A stretch of 64,000 bases of DNA from contig CAZNAI010000010.1 of NCBI GenBank assembly GCA_964571235.1, positions 186,001 to 250,000 of the forward strand, read 5' to 3'. The notes beneath the pieces are model-generated. The model was not told where the DNA came from. It was given only the letters and a program-made list of their open reading frames with translations, and ran no database searches. Each line of letters opens with the position of its first letter. Position 1 is the first letter of the stretch. This document shows positions 9,701 through 17,439 of the stretch, one piece after another. A program made the position numbers and the translations under genes. The stretch comes from JACRAV01 sp964571235. Lineage in GTDB: Bacteria > Zixibacteria > MSB-5A5 > GN15 > FEB-12.

Positions 9701-10157
9701 AGAGGAGTAGCGTCTTCAACTTCGTTAGCTGGCCCAGCGAATCCGGCAGTAACGTCAGCTGGTTGTTGGCAAGGTTTAGCGACTGCAACTGCGTTAGTTG
9801 GCCCAACCATCCTGGCAAAATCCTCAGCAGGTTTTTTTCGAGGTTCAGACTCTTCAATTGCGTTAGATTGCCAACCGACTCTGGCAACGCCGTTACCTGG
9901 TTGCCACGGAGGTCTAGCGATTCCAACTGTGTGAGCTGGCCTAGCCACTCTGGTAGCGAAGTTAGGTTGTTGCCGCCGAGGTCCAACGACTCCAACTGCG
10001 TGAGCCGGCCAAGCGAGTTCGGGACTGCAGTCAGTTTTTCAGTCCGCTTTTTGTCGTCCAAGAGGGAATAGTCGCTTAGATCGAGTTCTTTGGCGCCTGT
10101 CGCCCTCGCCTTTTCGATCTTCAGTTCCGCTAATCGATACGCATTGCTTTGTACCAT
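6786..10157 (-). CDS. LRR-Roc-COR (Roco) family GTPase protein
   Basis: 1123 aa from ATG 10157. An in-frame GTG at 10232 would add 25 residues but has no ribosome binding site, and bacterial Roco proteins usually start just before the motif seen here (AELKIEKARATGAKELDLS). About a dozen leucine-rich repeats of 23 residues span 45-330. Then comes a Roc domain with P-loop GDGNEGKT at 366-373 and G3 motif DFEGQ at 419-423. The usual G4 NKxD is replaced by SQCE. A COR domain and a long C-terminal region follow, with a Cys/His cluster (FCECPGNIHAC) and a WLCLDC ending. Roco proteins are dimeric GTPases. Bacterial ones are mostly of unknown role, and signalling or defence is only a guess. The gene stands alone, has its own strong promoter and no cognate partner nearby. 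Confidence 0.85.
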   Translation of the reverse strand: MVQSNAYRLAELKIEKARATGAKELDLSDYSLLDDKKRTEKLTAVPNSLGRLTQLESLDLGGNNLTSLPEWLGQLTQLESLDLRGNQVTALPESVGNLTQLKSLNLEKNLLRILPGWLGQLTQLQSLNLANNQLTLLPDSLGQLTKLKTLLLCGNQLSALPESLGQLTRLVCFLVEDNQISELPPFLRSLRNLEDLRVSNNPLRTIPEWIGELKNLQLLEIANNSLTELPVSISELTLLHDLYLGDLATKGLREGRNTFSSCPECLRSLRGLKVLWLNGCSLKIVPDWICELAELHSLNLEDNQLTDLPMSMRNLPKLLSVYFDRNPLNHELAAAYADGLDAVKRYLTELAKGAQARYEAKLLILGDGNEGKTCVSRALRGLPFKQQKTTRGVDVVPWKFTHPDHIGDETKAITLNVWDFEGQEISHQTHQFFLTSQSLYLLVFKCRDQFLLDRAEYWLDTIRARAPKAKVAVVISQCEGRMPLVPLDRIQAQYGDLLTKEWFFPVGCENGLNIPKLRAFLQRSAADLEFIGKPWPISYGKAEKAIETRAKSRKPSMERADLERILKKAGVDEDGYDDAAAALSRLGKITQFPDCPDLRDFIVLRPQWLTKAISKVMEDGQLYKDQGEIALRRMESMWKNDYPGLFVMFHNCMKEFELCYDLESGNRGCLVPLRFGYLKPEIPWTEAEELKIRRVEYKLNIRPPLGIMSRFIVKTHHLIVKTNAKPKGVYWHNGVFLRSGEGPLQSEALCEFIPDDRRLCIEVRAAYPQNMCEQIHAYVNAVFSFFSGLKAERSYGCIKVGDSTRVEGKCSGLHTEKRIYTAISKERETIDCEFESHEVDPRRLVSGLGSFGEYVKERGLTAEDLHREFNREPEWAKPFLVGIDSLQRWVEANATNINKLLQTQYNLSAEFKQESELKLFEYLSLVNKMLDDRDFTAAPGLFSLNTVDKSRWNPRGYFQKTFVLTPFCECPGNIHACKDGATEFTKDKIWWEKTAPWVARATKFLSVGLKLAFSGMPLALGDAAYDPIKNDVEFMKELSDHMTLELDEKHRIDGKDPYLEIEAVKGGYADDPHSRLTRAALARLLEEIAPTNYRARQWGTLQRIRLSDNSYRWLCLDCSSRVR

Positions 10158-10253
10158 AACTAAGTTTCCAACGGCCGTTGGCCCAAGACATTTCCTGCCC
10201 TTTGTGAGTGCGATCTCCTTTGGGTGGCCCACTTATTATGGTGGGGTATTCTA

Positions 10254-10282
10254 ACTATATTACATAGTCTGCGTGTGGTCAA
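10254..10282 (-). promoter_or_regulatory. Sigma-70-type promoter of the Roco gene
   Basis: TTGACC (10277-10282), a 17-bp spacer and TATAGT (10254-10259) on the minus strand: five of six consensus bases in each box. Predicted start near 10247, giving a leader of about 90 nt to ATG 10157. Confidence 0.65.
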
Positions 10283-10350
10283 TGGAAATTCCTAGGAGAG
10301 ATTGATTCGTCGCGGCGATGTTATCGGACAGTGAAACAACCAACTTGAAA

Positions 10351-11259
10351 CTATGTTGAGGGCCTTCTCACTGTCCCGTAGTAGATCGCACCAAGTGTGA
10401 TCGCCGCGCCGATTCCCTGCAACAATGTCAGCGATTCGCCAAAGAACAGGAAACCCCAGACGGTCGCCAGGACAGGTTGGAGTAGAATAATCAGTGCCGC
10501 ATGCGAGGCGCGTACATGCGAGAGTGTCCCGCTGATCACTCGCCATCCGACCGCTTGAGCGACAACCGCCACCCCTACGAGCGCTAAAATTGTGGTGAGA
10601 TCGGGTGGTACCGCCGGATGCGATTCAATCATCGAGGCGACACCCATGAACAGTGCGGTAAATACCGACGCCCAAGCCATGAACCCTATCGGATCGGGTG
10701 GAGACTGCAGTTGCATCGCCGCTTTGATACTCAATATGAAACATCCATACCAAAGGCCAGTGGCGATTCCCAAAGCGACTCCAACGACGTAATCTGGCGA
10801 GAAGATAATCTCGCGGCTCCACAGGCCAACAAGCATTGACACGCCCGCAACTCCGATGACCGCCGCGACGGCAAAGCGGAACGACAGCCGCTCTTTGAAG
10901 ATTAGCCAGGCCAATACCGAAGTCGCGAAAACCTGAGTATTGCCAAGAATTGTCGCCATCCCTGCACCGGTGTACAAGATCGAGCGGTGCCAGAAGGCTA
11001 AATCGAGACTGAAGAAGAATCCCGCGAGGATGGCGTACTTAAGACTCTCGCGCGAAATTGAAAGCGGTCGCCGAGCGAACAATGCCCAGCAAAACAGTAC
11101 GATCGCGCCGAAAAGTGTCCGCCAGAATCCTATGGCGGTCGGCCCGAGCGCATGCGGATCGATCAGTTTGACAAAGACCGGCGCGAAGCTGATACAGGTC
11201 GCACCAAATGTTAATAGCCAGCTCGCCTGCCTCCCCTTCGCCGATTCGAGATCACTCAT
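10351..11259 (-). CDS. EamA/DMT-family transporter
   Basis: 302 aa, strongly hydrophobic with about ten predicted membrane segments in two EamA halves, the usual size for RhaT/YdcZ-type drug/metabolite transporters. Recognisable stretches are the N-terminal half up to LAWLIFKERLSFRFAVAA and the matching C-terminal LLQPVLATVWGFLFFGESL, where the Glu-containing ends of TM4 and TM9 are typical. It sits in the inner membrane; substrate unknown. The start overlaps the end of the sigma-54 response regulator by 8 nt, so it is probably translated from the same transcript. Control by that two-component system could also reach it, but this is inferred. Confidence 0.85.
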   Translation of the reverse strand: MSDLESAKGRQASWLLTFGATCISFAPVFVKLIDPHALGPTAIGFWRTLFGAIVLFCWALFARRPLSISRESLKYAILAGFFFSLDLAFWHRSILYTGAGMATILGNTQVFATSVLAWLIFKERLSFRFAVAAVIGVAGVSMLVGLWSREIIFSPDYVVGVALGIATGLWYGCFILSIKAAMQLQSPPDPIGFMAWASVFTALFMGVASMIESHPAVPPDLTTILALVGVAVVAQAVGWRVISGTLSHVRASHAALIILLQPVLATVWGFLFFGESLTLLQGIGAAITLGAIYYGTVRRPST

Positions 11260-12601
11260 GTTCGGGGGGCCTGATATCGTACTTTTTCATTCGGTAGAGC
11301 AAGATGTGGCGGGGGATTTTAAGCTGAGCGGCCGCCCGTGATTTGTTCCAGTTGTTTTTCTGCAGGGCCGAGAGGACCAGTTGTTTTTCGGCGTCGTGAA
11401 AGCCAATGTCCGAATCCTCGGGTCGGCGGGGCTCGCGCGTTAAGAGAAACTCAGGCGGAAGATCGACGACTGTTAGGTGATTTGATTTCCGTAGAACGAC
11501 CATTCGCTCAATTAGATTCTCCAGCTCACGTATATTCCCCGGCCAATCGTATGATTTTAGTTTGTCTAACAATTGAGCGTCGGCTTGAATCTGAGTCGAC
11601 GGACTAAACTTGACCAAAAATTCCGAAACCAGCAATGGAACATCTTCGCGCCGCTGACGCAAACTTGGCACAACCAGCGGAATGACATTTAACCTGTAAT
11701 ACAGGTCCTCGCGGAATTGCCCGTGTTGAACTCTATGGGACAGGTCATCGTTGGTCGCGGCCAAGATCCGGAGATCGATCTCGATCTGCTTCTCTCCCCC
11801 AACCGGCTCGATCACCCGTTCCTGGATAACGCGCAGGAGTTTCGCCTGCAGTTCAATTCCAAGTTGTCCGATCTCATCAAGTAACAGCGTGCCCCCTTCC
11901 GCCAACTCAAACTTTCCCTTCTTGTCGCGAACGGCGCCGGTGAAGGCCCCTTTCACATGTCCGAACAATTCCGACTCGATCAACTCCCGCGGAATGGCGG
12001 CGCAATTTACGGCCACAAACGGCCCCTTCGATCGCTGACTCTGGGAGTGGATCAGCCGTGCAATCAACTCTTTGCCCGAACCAGATTCGCCGGAAATGAG
12101 CACAGTGGCATCAGTCGGCGCGATTTTTTCAACCAGCGCCAGCAAATCGTGAATTGGTCGCGAGACGCCGACTATCTTAGGGCCAACCGGAGTCCGTTCC
12201 AATTGCTCTCGCAACTTTTGATTTTCGGTTTCGAGATTTCGAAACTTGAGCGCCCGCTCGATTGACATGAACAAGTGATCGTCATCAAATGGCTTGGTGA
12301 GATAGTCGAACGCGCCGAGCTTGACCGCTTTCACCGCCTGAGACACATCGGCATAGGCAGTCATCAGTATAATTTCCAGCCCCGGTCGCTTCTTCTTTGC
12401 GGCCTCGAGAAGCTCCAATCCCCCCATTCTGGGCATTTTCATGTCGGAAAGAAGAAGATCAAATACGTGCGTGTCCAAAAGTGCCAATGCCTCAAGACCG
12501 TTCTCCGCCGGTGTGACTTCATACCCGTGCCGTTTGAGTTTGTGGCCGACTACTTTTCGGAGCGCGGCGTCGTCATCGGCGAGTAAGATTCTCAGCGGCA
12601 T
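11252..12601 (-). CDS. NtrC-family sigma-54-dependent response regulator
   Basis: 449 aa in the usual order: receiver domain with acidic pocket D9-D11, phosphoacceptor D53 and K103; AAA+ domain with Walker A GESGSGKE at 171-178 and the sigma-54 contact loop GAFTGA at 218-223; Fis-type helix-turn-helix at the C-terminus (RAAAQLKIPRHILLYRMKKY). It should activate sigma-54 promoters from upstream enhancers when phosphorylated. The partner kinase gene ends 3 nt upstream. A -24/-12 promoter and a 14-bp palindrome lie in the intergenic region beyond the kinase gene, which points to the exported YHS-like gene as a target. Confidence 0.93.
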   Translation of the reverse strand: MPLRILLADDDAALRKVVGHKLKRHGYEVTPAENGLEALALLDTHVFDLLLSDMKMPRMGGLELLEAAKKKRPGLEIILMTAYADVSQAVKAVKLGAFDYLTKPFDDDHLFMSIERALKFRNLETENQKLREQLERTPVGPKIVGVSRPIHDLLALVEKIAPTDATVLISGESGSGKELIARLIHSQSQRSKGPFVAVNCAAIPRELIESELFGHVKGAFTGAVRDKKGKFELAEGGTLLLDEIGQLGIELQAKLLRVIQERVIEPVGGEKQIEIDLRILAATNDDLSHRVQHGQFREDLYYRLNVIPLVVPSLRQRREDVPLLVSEFLVKFSPSTQIQADAQLLDKLKSYDWPGNIRELENLIERMVVLRKSNHLTVVDLPPEFLLTREPRRPEDSDIGFHDAEKQLVLSALQKNNWNKSRAAAQLKIPRHILLYRMKKYDIRPPEHE

Positions 12602-12604
12602 ATG

Positions 12605-13651
12605 TTACTTCTCGGCAGGGAGTGAGATTGTGATACTCGTGCCGCGACCGACTTGACTCGTCACTTGAATTGTACCGCGATGTTCATCGATAATCGATTT
12701 TACCACCGCCAGCCCTAGACCCGAACCGCGACTTTTCGTAGTAAAAAACGGCTCGAATATCCTTGCCTGATCGTCGCCGCTCATCCCACTACCGGTGTCT
12801 TCGATAATCAACTCGGCGCATGTATCGCCGCCTGAGCGCAATGTGACCGTGATCGATCCGCCACTGGGTGTGGCCTGTGCGGCATTCAGTAACAGGTTGA
12901 GAAGCACCTGATGTACCTTGGCGGCATCGGCGAGAACGATCAGGTTCGGCTCGATCTGGATTTTCAGAGTCAGCCCCTGATCTTCGGCTTGTTTTTGAAA
13001 CTGCTTGATAGTTGTCTGGGCTGAGCGCGACCAGTCCAATCGAGTTAACACTGCTTTAGGAGGCCTTGCAAATGCAAGAAACTCACCGACCGTTGAATCG
13101 ATCCGCTTTACTTCGCTCTTGAGAATTCCCGAAAAATCAGTGCGGTCAGCGTCGGAGGAAGCCGGATCACACAATATGTCTGCCGCACCTTGAATTGAAG
13201 CGAGCGGGTTTTTTATTTCATGCGCCACGCCTGCCGCAAGTTGGCCGACCAGCGACAGCCGCTTGGCGCGCTCTAGCTCAAGTTGGGCTTGTTGGTGCCG
13301 ACGGCGCGTTGACAATTCTCGATCAAAGAGCCAGCCGGAGAGAACTGCCAGTGCATAATAGAAAATGATCTCGGTGTATTCAGTAAACGGATCGGCGGCA
13401 TGGTCGGAAAGATAAATGTACGGGATGACAAGAAGAGAAATAGCTGTTGCTGTCGCCAGGCCACCGCGCAGACCGAACCAAGCGGCGCCGATTACGATTG
13501 GGATATAGCAGAACCGTCGGTGAAGTGCATGCACCCATTCCTGATGACCAAAGAGCGGCTGAAACACCCAGCCGTAGTGAATGGCAATCGTCGCCGCTAC
13601 GACGGCGCATAGCACCAATACTTTTCCGCGATTGTCCTTAAGCGCACTCAT
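12605..13651 (-). CDS. Membrane sensor histidine kinase, partner of the NtrC-like regulator
   Basis: 348 aa. About four hydrophobic segments at residues 10-110 are followed directly by a HisKA domain with H144 (GVAHEIKNPLASI) and a HATPase domain (N box NLLLNAAQA, G boxes DTGSGMS and GSGLGLAVV). No large periplasmic or PAS domain is present, so the signal is probably sensed in or near the membrane. This is the NtrB/ZraS-like class in architecture. The start is ATG 13651; no strong ribosome binding site is obvious. It is cotranscribed with the response regulator. A palindrome 40-53 nt upstream of the start may also bring it under its own regulator. Confidence 0.9.
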   Translation of the reverse strand: MSALKDNRGKVLVLCAVVAATIAIHYGWVFQPLFGHQEWVHALHRRFCYIPIVIGAAWFGLRGGLATATAISLLVIPYIYLSDHAADPFTEYTEIIFYYALAVLSGWLFDRELSTRRRHQQAQLELERAKRLSLVGQLAAGVAHEIKNPLASIQGAADILCDPASSDADRTDFSGILKSEVKRIDSTVGEFLAFARPPKAVLTRLDWSRSAQTTIKQFQKQAEDQGLTLKIQIEPNLIVLADAAKVHQVLLNLLLNAAQATPSGGSITVTLRSGGDTCAELIIEDTGSGMSGDDQARIFEPFFTTKSRGSGLGLAVVKSIIDEHRGTIQVTSQVGRGTSITISLPAEK

Positions 13652-13690
13652 GGTTTTTAGTTTCGCCGGTCAATCTGGGATCGGCTCAAC

Positions 13691-13704
13691 GTAGAATATT
13701 CTAC
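13691..13704. promoter_or_regulatory. 14-bp perfect palindrome, candidate enhancer of the NtrC-like regulator
   Basis: GTAGAATATTCTAC is its own reverse complement. Its centre lies about 102 bp upstream of the -24 box of the divergent YHS-like gene, the usual distance for a sigma-54 activator site. It also overlaps TAGAAT/TATTCT hexamers that could be a -10 for the kinase gene. Confidence 0.6.
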
Positions 13705-13796
13705 AGTTTTTCTGCTTCAAGTGATACAATTATTCAGTCGTGGGTGACAGCAATTTTGTAAGCACCACCAACACAACAACTTACGATCACAGCCAC

Positions 13797-13815
13797 GACG
13801 GCACGAGAACTGCAT
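13797..13815 (+). promoter_or_regulatory. Sigma-54 (-24/-12) promoter of the YHS-like gene
   Basis: The sequence CGGCACGAGAACTGCA has the invariant GG (13800-13801) and GC (13812-13813) exactly 10 nt apart, and agrees with consensus TGGCACG-N4-TTGCA at all but two positions. Predicted start near 13825, about 44 nt before ATG 13869. Confidence 0.75.
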
Positions 13816-13835
13816 TCTATAATGGTGTATAGAAT
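13814..13835. repeat. Inverted repeat at the predicted transcription start
   Basis: ATTCTATA (13814-13821) and TATAGAAT (13828-13835) are perfect 8-bp arms around ATGGTG. They span the predicted +1 of the sigma-54 promoter and could be a repressor site or a 5' hairpin. Confidence 0.45.
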
Positions 13836-13868
13836 CAACGACCGCGCCACATGAAAGGAACGCACGAT

Positions 13869-14354
13869 ATGTCACGATGGAATTTCCGCCTCTTGATCTC
13901 GCTCTTGTTTGTTTTTTCCATGATTAATATCGCGCTTGCGTCGGCAGACAAGGCAGACACGCCCAAGATCACCGAGCCGACCAAGCACCAAATCAATTGT
14001 CCGGTGATGGGTGGCAAGATCGATTCGGCGGCGTACAGTAATATTCAGGGACAACGAGTGTACCATTGTTGTAATGGGTGCCAAAAGAAATTGGCGGCCG
14101 ATCCGGACAAGTATTTCAAGCAGGCCGCAAAAGAGGGAATTCTCTTTGAGAATATCCAAAAACGCTGTCCCGTTAGCGGCAAAGCGATAGAAAAGAAAGA
14201 AGTGTTCACAGACTTTGAGGGGCGTCGGATTTATTTCGCCGATAAAGAAAGCGCTACTAAGTTCGCGGCCGAGCCTGCCAAGTACGTAAAAGCACTGGAC
14301 CTGCAAACCAAAGAAGATTATCCGGCGAAGACCGATGAAAAGGGCGGGCACTAG
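13869..14354 (+). CDS. Exported YHS/TRASH-like metal-binding protein
   Basis: 161 aa from ATG 13869, chosen because AAAGGA ends 9 nt upstream; an in-frame ATG at 13851 has no such site. Residues 1-25 form a signal peptide ending ALASA. Two related halves follow. The first has CPVMGGK (C44) and a YHCCNGC cluster (C67, C68, C71) with YF near 82. The second has CPVSGKA (C100) and an IYFADKE equivalent without the Cys pair. This is the YHS/TRASH pattern linked to heavy-metal binding. It is probably periplasmic; metal identity unknown. It is divergent from the sigma-54 two-component pair and has a -24/-12 promoter, an arrangement like the zinc-stress system zraP/zraSR of E. coli. Confidence 0.75.
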   Translation: MSRWNFRLLISLLFVFSMINIALASADKADTPKITEPTKHQINCPVMGGKIDSAAYSNIQGQRVYHCCNGCQKKLAADPDKYFKQAAKEGILFENIQKRCPVSGKAIEKKEVFTDFEGRRIYFADKESATKFAAEPAKYVKALDLQTKEDYPAKTDEKGGH

Positions 14355-14395
14355 TTAGATTGCGTCGATCCAGTATCAGTTGAGCGTAAATGATG

Positions 14396-14432
14396 AAGGC
14401 CGCTGAGTCTGATCAGCGGCCTTTCATATTTT
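14396..14432 (+). terminator. Intrinsic terminator after the YHS-like gene
   Basis: An 11-bp perfect stem (AAGGCCGCTGA, 14396-14406; TCAGCGGCCTT, 14413-14423), loop GTCTGA, followed by TCATATTTTT. The convergent kinase gene ends at 14452. Confidence 0.8.
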
Positions 14433-14451
14433 TGGTTCAGTCGAAGTCTAA

Positions 14452-17439
14452 TCAACCGGTCAATTTTGACAGCCGGTCTTTCGCGTCCTTGATTTCCTGT
14501 AACTGAATGTCCGCCCCGCCCCAATACTTCAGCATCTCCTGATAATACTCCGATGCCTTCTGCCGATTCCCCTGACCTTCTTCCGCTTTCCCAAGATAGT
14601 ACGCTATGCGGGGGTAGTTAAATCCCGACGTGCTACGGAGCGGTCCGCGCACAAGCGGCTCCAGCTCTGCTTTACCTTTAGCATACAATTTGCGCTCAAC
14701 TTGTATCATGCCCAGTTCAAAATTGTTTCCCGAGCTTGGTTGGTTCTGAGCGGCGATAACTTCTTCGTAGCCGCGAATCAAGGCCGCCGAGTCAACTTTG
14801 CAGACTGCATCGAAAATGTGTTGTAGGGCGTCGGCCATCGGCCACATCGCGGCCGGGAGTCGCTCCCTGAATTTATTGAGTCGATCGACAAGGAGTGGTC
14901 GCGCCTTGCTTTCGTTTTTCAGATCGGCTCCAATGAGTGCCATCGGGTAGGACAGTTTCTGAAATACATTGGCGTAGACATCCGCCGCGGCATGATACGC
15001 CGCCGCGGAGTCGTCCCATTTAAGGTTTTCAAACATTCCGGCGAGCGACGACATGGCACCAAAAATCAGCACACTGTCCCCCGACTTGCGCGCGTAACGT
15101 AACGATTCCTGTGCGCTTGAAATCGATTTGCGGAACTGTCCTTTCCAGGCGAAGATATTCGACTCCTCATCGTAATAATCGATGAGGCGGTACGGGTCGT
15201 CTCCGGCCGACGACTTTTCTTTCGGCAAGAGCGATTCCGCTTTCTCAAGCTGGCCGGTGCGAAGGTACAGCGAAATGAGAGTAGAGTAATTGTCGATATT
15301 GTCCGGTTCCTGCGCAATCGCCTTTTCGATTTCTGCGGCCGCCTCTTCAAATCTGGCCTGACGGGATAAGTAGATCGCCAGCGTGCGATGATTACGCGCA
15401 AGCGGTGCTATCGCCACCAACCGTCTGCCCCACTCTTCGGCCTTGGTCCAATTCTGATATTGGCCGCTGAGCTGACCGTAGAGCATGACTACGAACTGAT
15501 ACGTTGGATCCAATAGTAACGCGGAATCGAACTGGGCGTAGGCACCGACAGTATCTTTATTCAACTGCCCCAGAAATATTCCGTACACCGCGCGGACTTC
15601 CTTGTCATCGGGATAATTCGTGACCATTGATTTAAGTTTGGCCGACGCGTCCGCGAGTCGCCGATCCAGCCAGATATTTGCGTAGACATCGACCAGACTC
15701 CGCTCCCGCACCGGCAGGCGATCCTGCAAACTTCGGGCCGTCGCAAAATACGGCATCCCTTTCTGCTGTTTTCCTGAGAATATCAGCGCCATGCCGATTC
15801 GCATGTGGGCAAGCGCAAAGGTCGAGTCGATCTTGAGCGCTTTTTCAAAATCGACAATCGCCGAATCATACTCGCCGTCGCTGAACTTCTTCATCCCTCC
15901 AAGATACTGTTTGTATGCCTCGGGTGATGACGATGTCAATTGAGTCACACTGGCGCTTGTCGATGTCGGTGACTCTATTTTCAGGGCGCCTCGTACTTTC
16001 TGCGACAGACTATCAACTAATTTGAACGGATCAGCCCCCATCACTTTTTCGGCCAGCACAATGTTGCCCGACCCAATATCCTCAAGGCGGGCGTCGATTC
16101 GAACCTGATCGCCAAGTTTGAAATAGGCGCCCGACAGCAGATTCGACGCTCCCAATTGGGCGGCGGCCTCGCGCAACTCGTCGTCGGTCGGATTCTTGCC
16201 GTTTGACTCTACCGCGTCCATCAGTCGTTGACGACTGATCACCTTGATAGATTTGTTTTCGGCCAGATCGGTCATCAGTATTTCGGGTAGGCCGGTTCCG
16301 AGCCAGTTTAGTGATGTGTCCTGCGTCCGATTTTCAAAGCTCAAGATGGCGATACCGGTTTCGCCGGCCCGCAGGCCGCCGGATCGCTTACCGGGGCCAT
16401 CCCCCTCGATTAGCTCGATAATCACTATAAAAAGAAAGAACATGCCGAGGATGGCCAGGGTCATACCTTTCCAGCTCAAACTGAATCCTGAAGTCTTGGA
16501 TTTCGCCTTTCTCGCGGCATGCTCACGCACCACCGAGACAGTGTCGGTCGACCCGCTGTCGTACGATTTGCGGAGATTCCGAAGATCAACAACCAGATCG
16601 CGCGTGTCCTGATACCGGTCATTGGCATCCTTCTGCAGACACTTGTCGATGATCCGCTCAAGCTCGGCCGGGATTTCGGCATTGCGAATGTGCGGTGGTT
16701 CGGGCGCTGATTCAAGAATCTTGGCAAGTGTCGAAACCTGCGTGCCGCCGTCGAACGGCGATTCACCTGTCGCCATCCGATAGAGCAAGATTCCAAAGGA
16801 GAAAATGTCCGATCTCGTGTCGACTTGTTCACCGCGGATTTGCTCGGGTGACATGTACGAAACAGTACCGAGTATCTTTCCTGCGCGAGTCAATTCCTGC
16901 GAGACGGTGTTGGTGACATCACCACCGTCCATCTGCACAGGATCGATCGGCTTGGCAAGACCAAAATCGAGAATCTTCGGCTCCTGATGTTCATCTATCA
17001 GGATGTTGTCCGACTTAATATCGCGATGGACGATCCGCAATTTATGAGCGGCGGCCAGGCCGGCACCGATTTTTTCCGCCAGACGAACCACGCCGGGCAT
17101 GTCGACTCGGGAGCTTTTCAGGTAGCCGGTAAGCGACTGCCCTTTGATATATTCCATGACTATGTACTGGATTGATTTTCCGGTCGCCTCATCGGTTGCC
17201 GAATCGATGTCATAAATCGCCATCACATTGCTGTGAGAAATTTGTGCGGCGGTGCGCGCCTCGCGAACAAACCGCTCCCGATGCTCGGGATTGTCAAACA
17301 TCTCCGCTGAAAGTGTCTTGAGCGCGACCTGCCGGTGGAGTTTCTGGTCTTCAGCCAGATACACCGCACCCATGCCGCCCTGACCCAATTTCTGAATGAT
17401 CTTGAAATGTCCTAATTGTCTTCCCGGCTCCAGCATCAA
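14452..17439 (-). CDS. Membrane-anchored Ser/Thr protein kinase with FlgO-like domain and TPRs
   Basis: 995 aa. The N-terminal Hanks-type kinase is complete: GQGGMGAVY glycine loop, VALK lysine, HRDIKSDN catalytic loop, DFGLAK, and the GTVSYMSPEQ activation segment. One membrane helix lies near 325-346. Then comes an extracytoplasmic region of about 130 residues resembling FlgO/CsgG-type domains (GIAILSFENRT...LPEILMTDL), followed by roughly 450 residues of TPR-like helices to the C-terminus. It should phosphorylate Ser/Thr substrates in the cytosol in response to something sensed outside. Its GTG/ATG start overlaps the end of the FHA-GAF-phosphatase gene by 4 nt, so kinase and phosphatase are translationally coupled. 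Confidence 0.9.
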   Translation of the reverse strand: MMLEPGRQLGHFKIIQKLGQGGMGAVYLAEDQKLHRQVALKTLSAEMFDNPEHRERFVREARTAAQISHSNVMAIYDIDSATDEATGKSIQYIVMEYIKGQSLTGYLKSSRVDMPGVVRLAEKIGAGLAAAHKLRIVHRDIKSDNILIDEHQEPKILDFGLAKPIDPVQMDGGDVTNTVSQELTRAGKILGTVSYMSPEQIRGEQVDTRSDIFSFGILLYRMATGESPFDGGTQVSTLAKILESAPEPPHIRNAEIPAELERIIDKCLQKDANDRYQDTRDLVVDLRNLRKSYDSGSTDTVSVVREHAARKAKSKTSGFSLSWKGMTLAILGMFFLFIVIIELIEGDGPGKRSGGLRAGETGIAILSFENRTQDTSLNWLGTGLPEILMTDLAENKSIKVISRQRLMDAVESNGKNPTDDELREAAAQLGASNLLSGAYFKLGDQVRIDARLEDIGSGNIVLAEKVMGADPFKLVDSLSQKVRGALKIESPTSTSASVTQLTSSSPEAYKQYLGGMKKFSDGEYDSAIVDFEKALKIDSTFALAHMRIGMALIFSGKQQKGMPYFATARSLQDRLPVRERSLVDVYANIWLDRRLADASAKLKSMVTNYPDDKEVRAVYGIFLGQLNKDTVGAYAQFDSALLLDPTYQFVVMLYGQLSGQYQNWTKAEEWGRRLVAIAPLARNHRTLAIYLSRQARFEEAAAEIEKAIAQEPDNIDNYSTLISLYLRTGQLEKAESLLPKEKSSAGDDPYRLIDYYDEESNIFAWKGQFRKSISSAQESLRYARKSGDSVLIFGAMSSLAGMFENLKWDDSAAAYHAAADVYANVFQKLSYPMALIGADLKNESKARPLLVDRLNKFRERLPAAMWPMADALQHIFDAVCKVDSAALIRGYEEVIAAQNQPSSGNNFELGMIQVERKLYAKGKAELEPLVRGPLRSTSGFNYPRIAYYLGKAEEGQGNRQKASEYYQEMLKYWGGADIQLQEIKDAKDRLSKLTG

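Noticed and set aside
9250..10060. Tandem DNA repeats as a mobile or satellite element
   Set aside because: They encode the leucine-rich repeats of the Roco protein.
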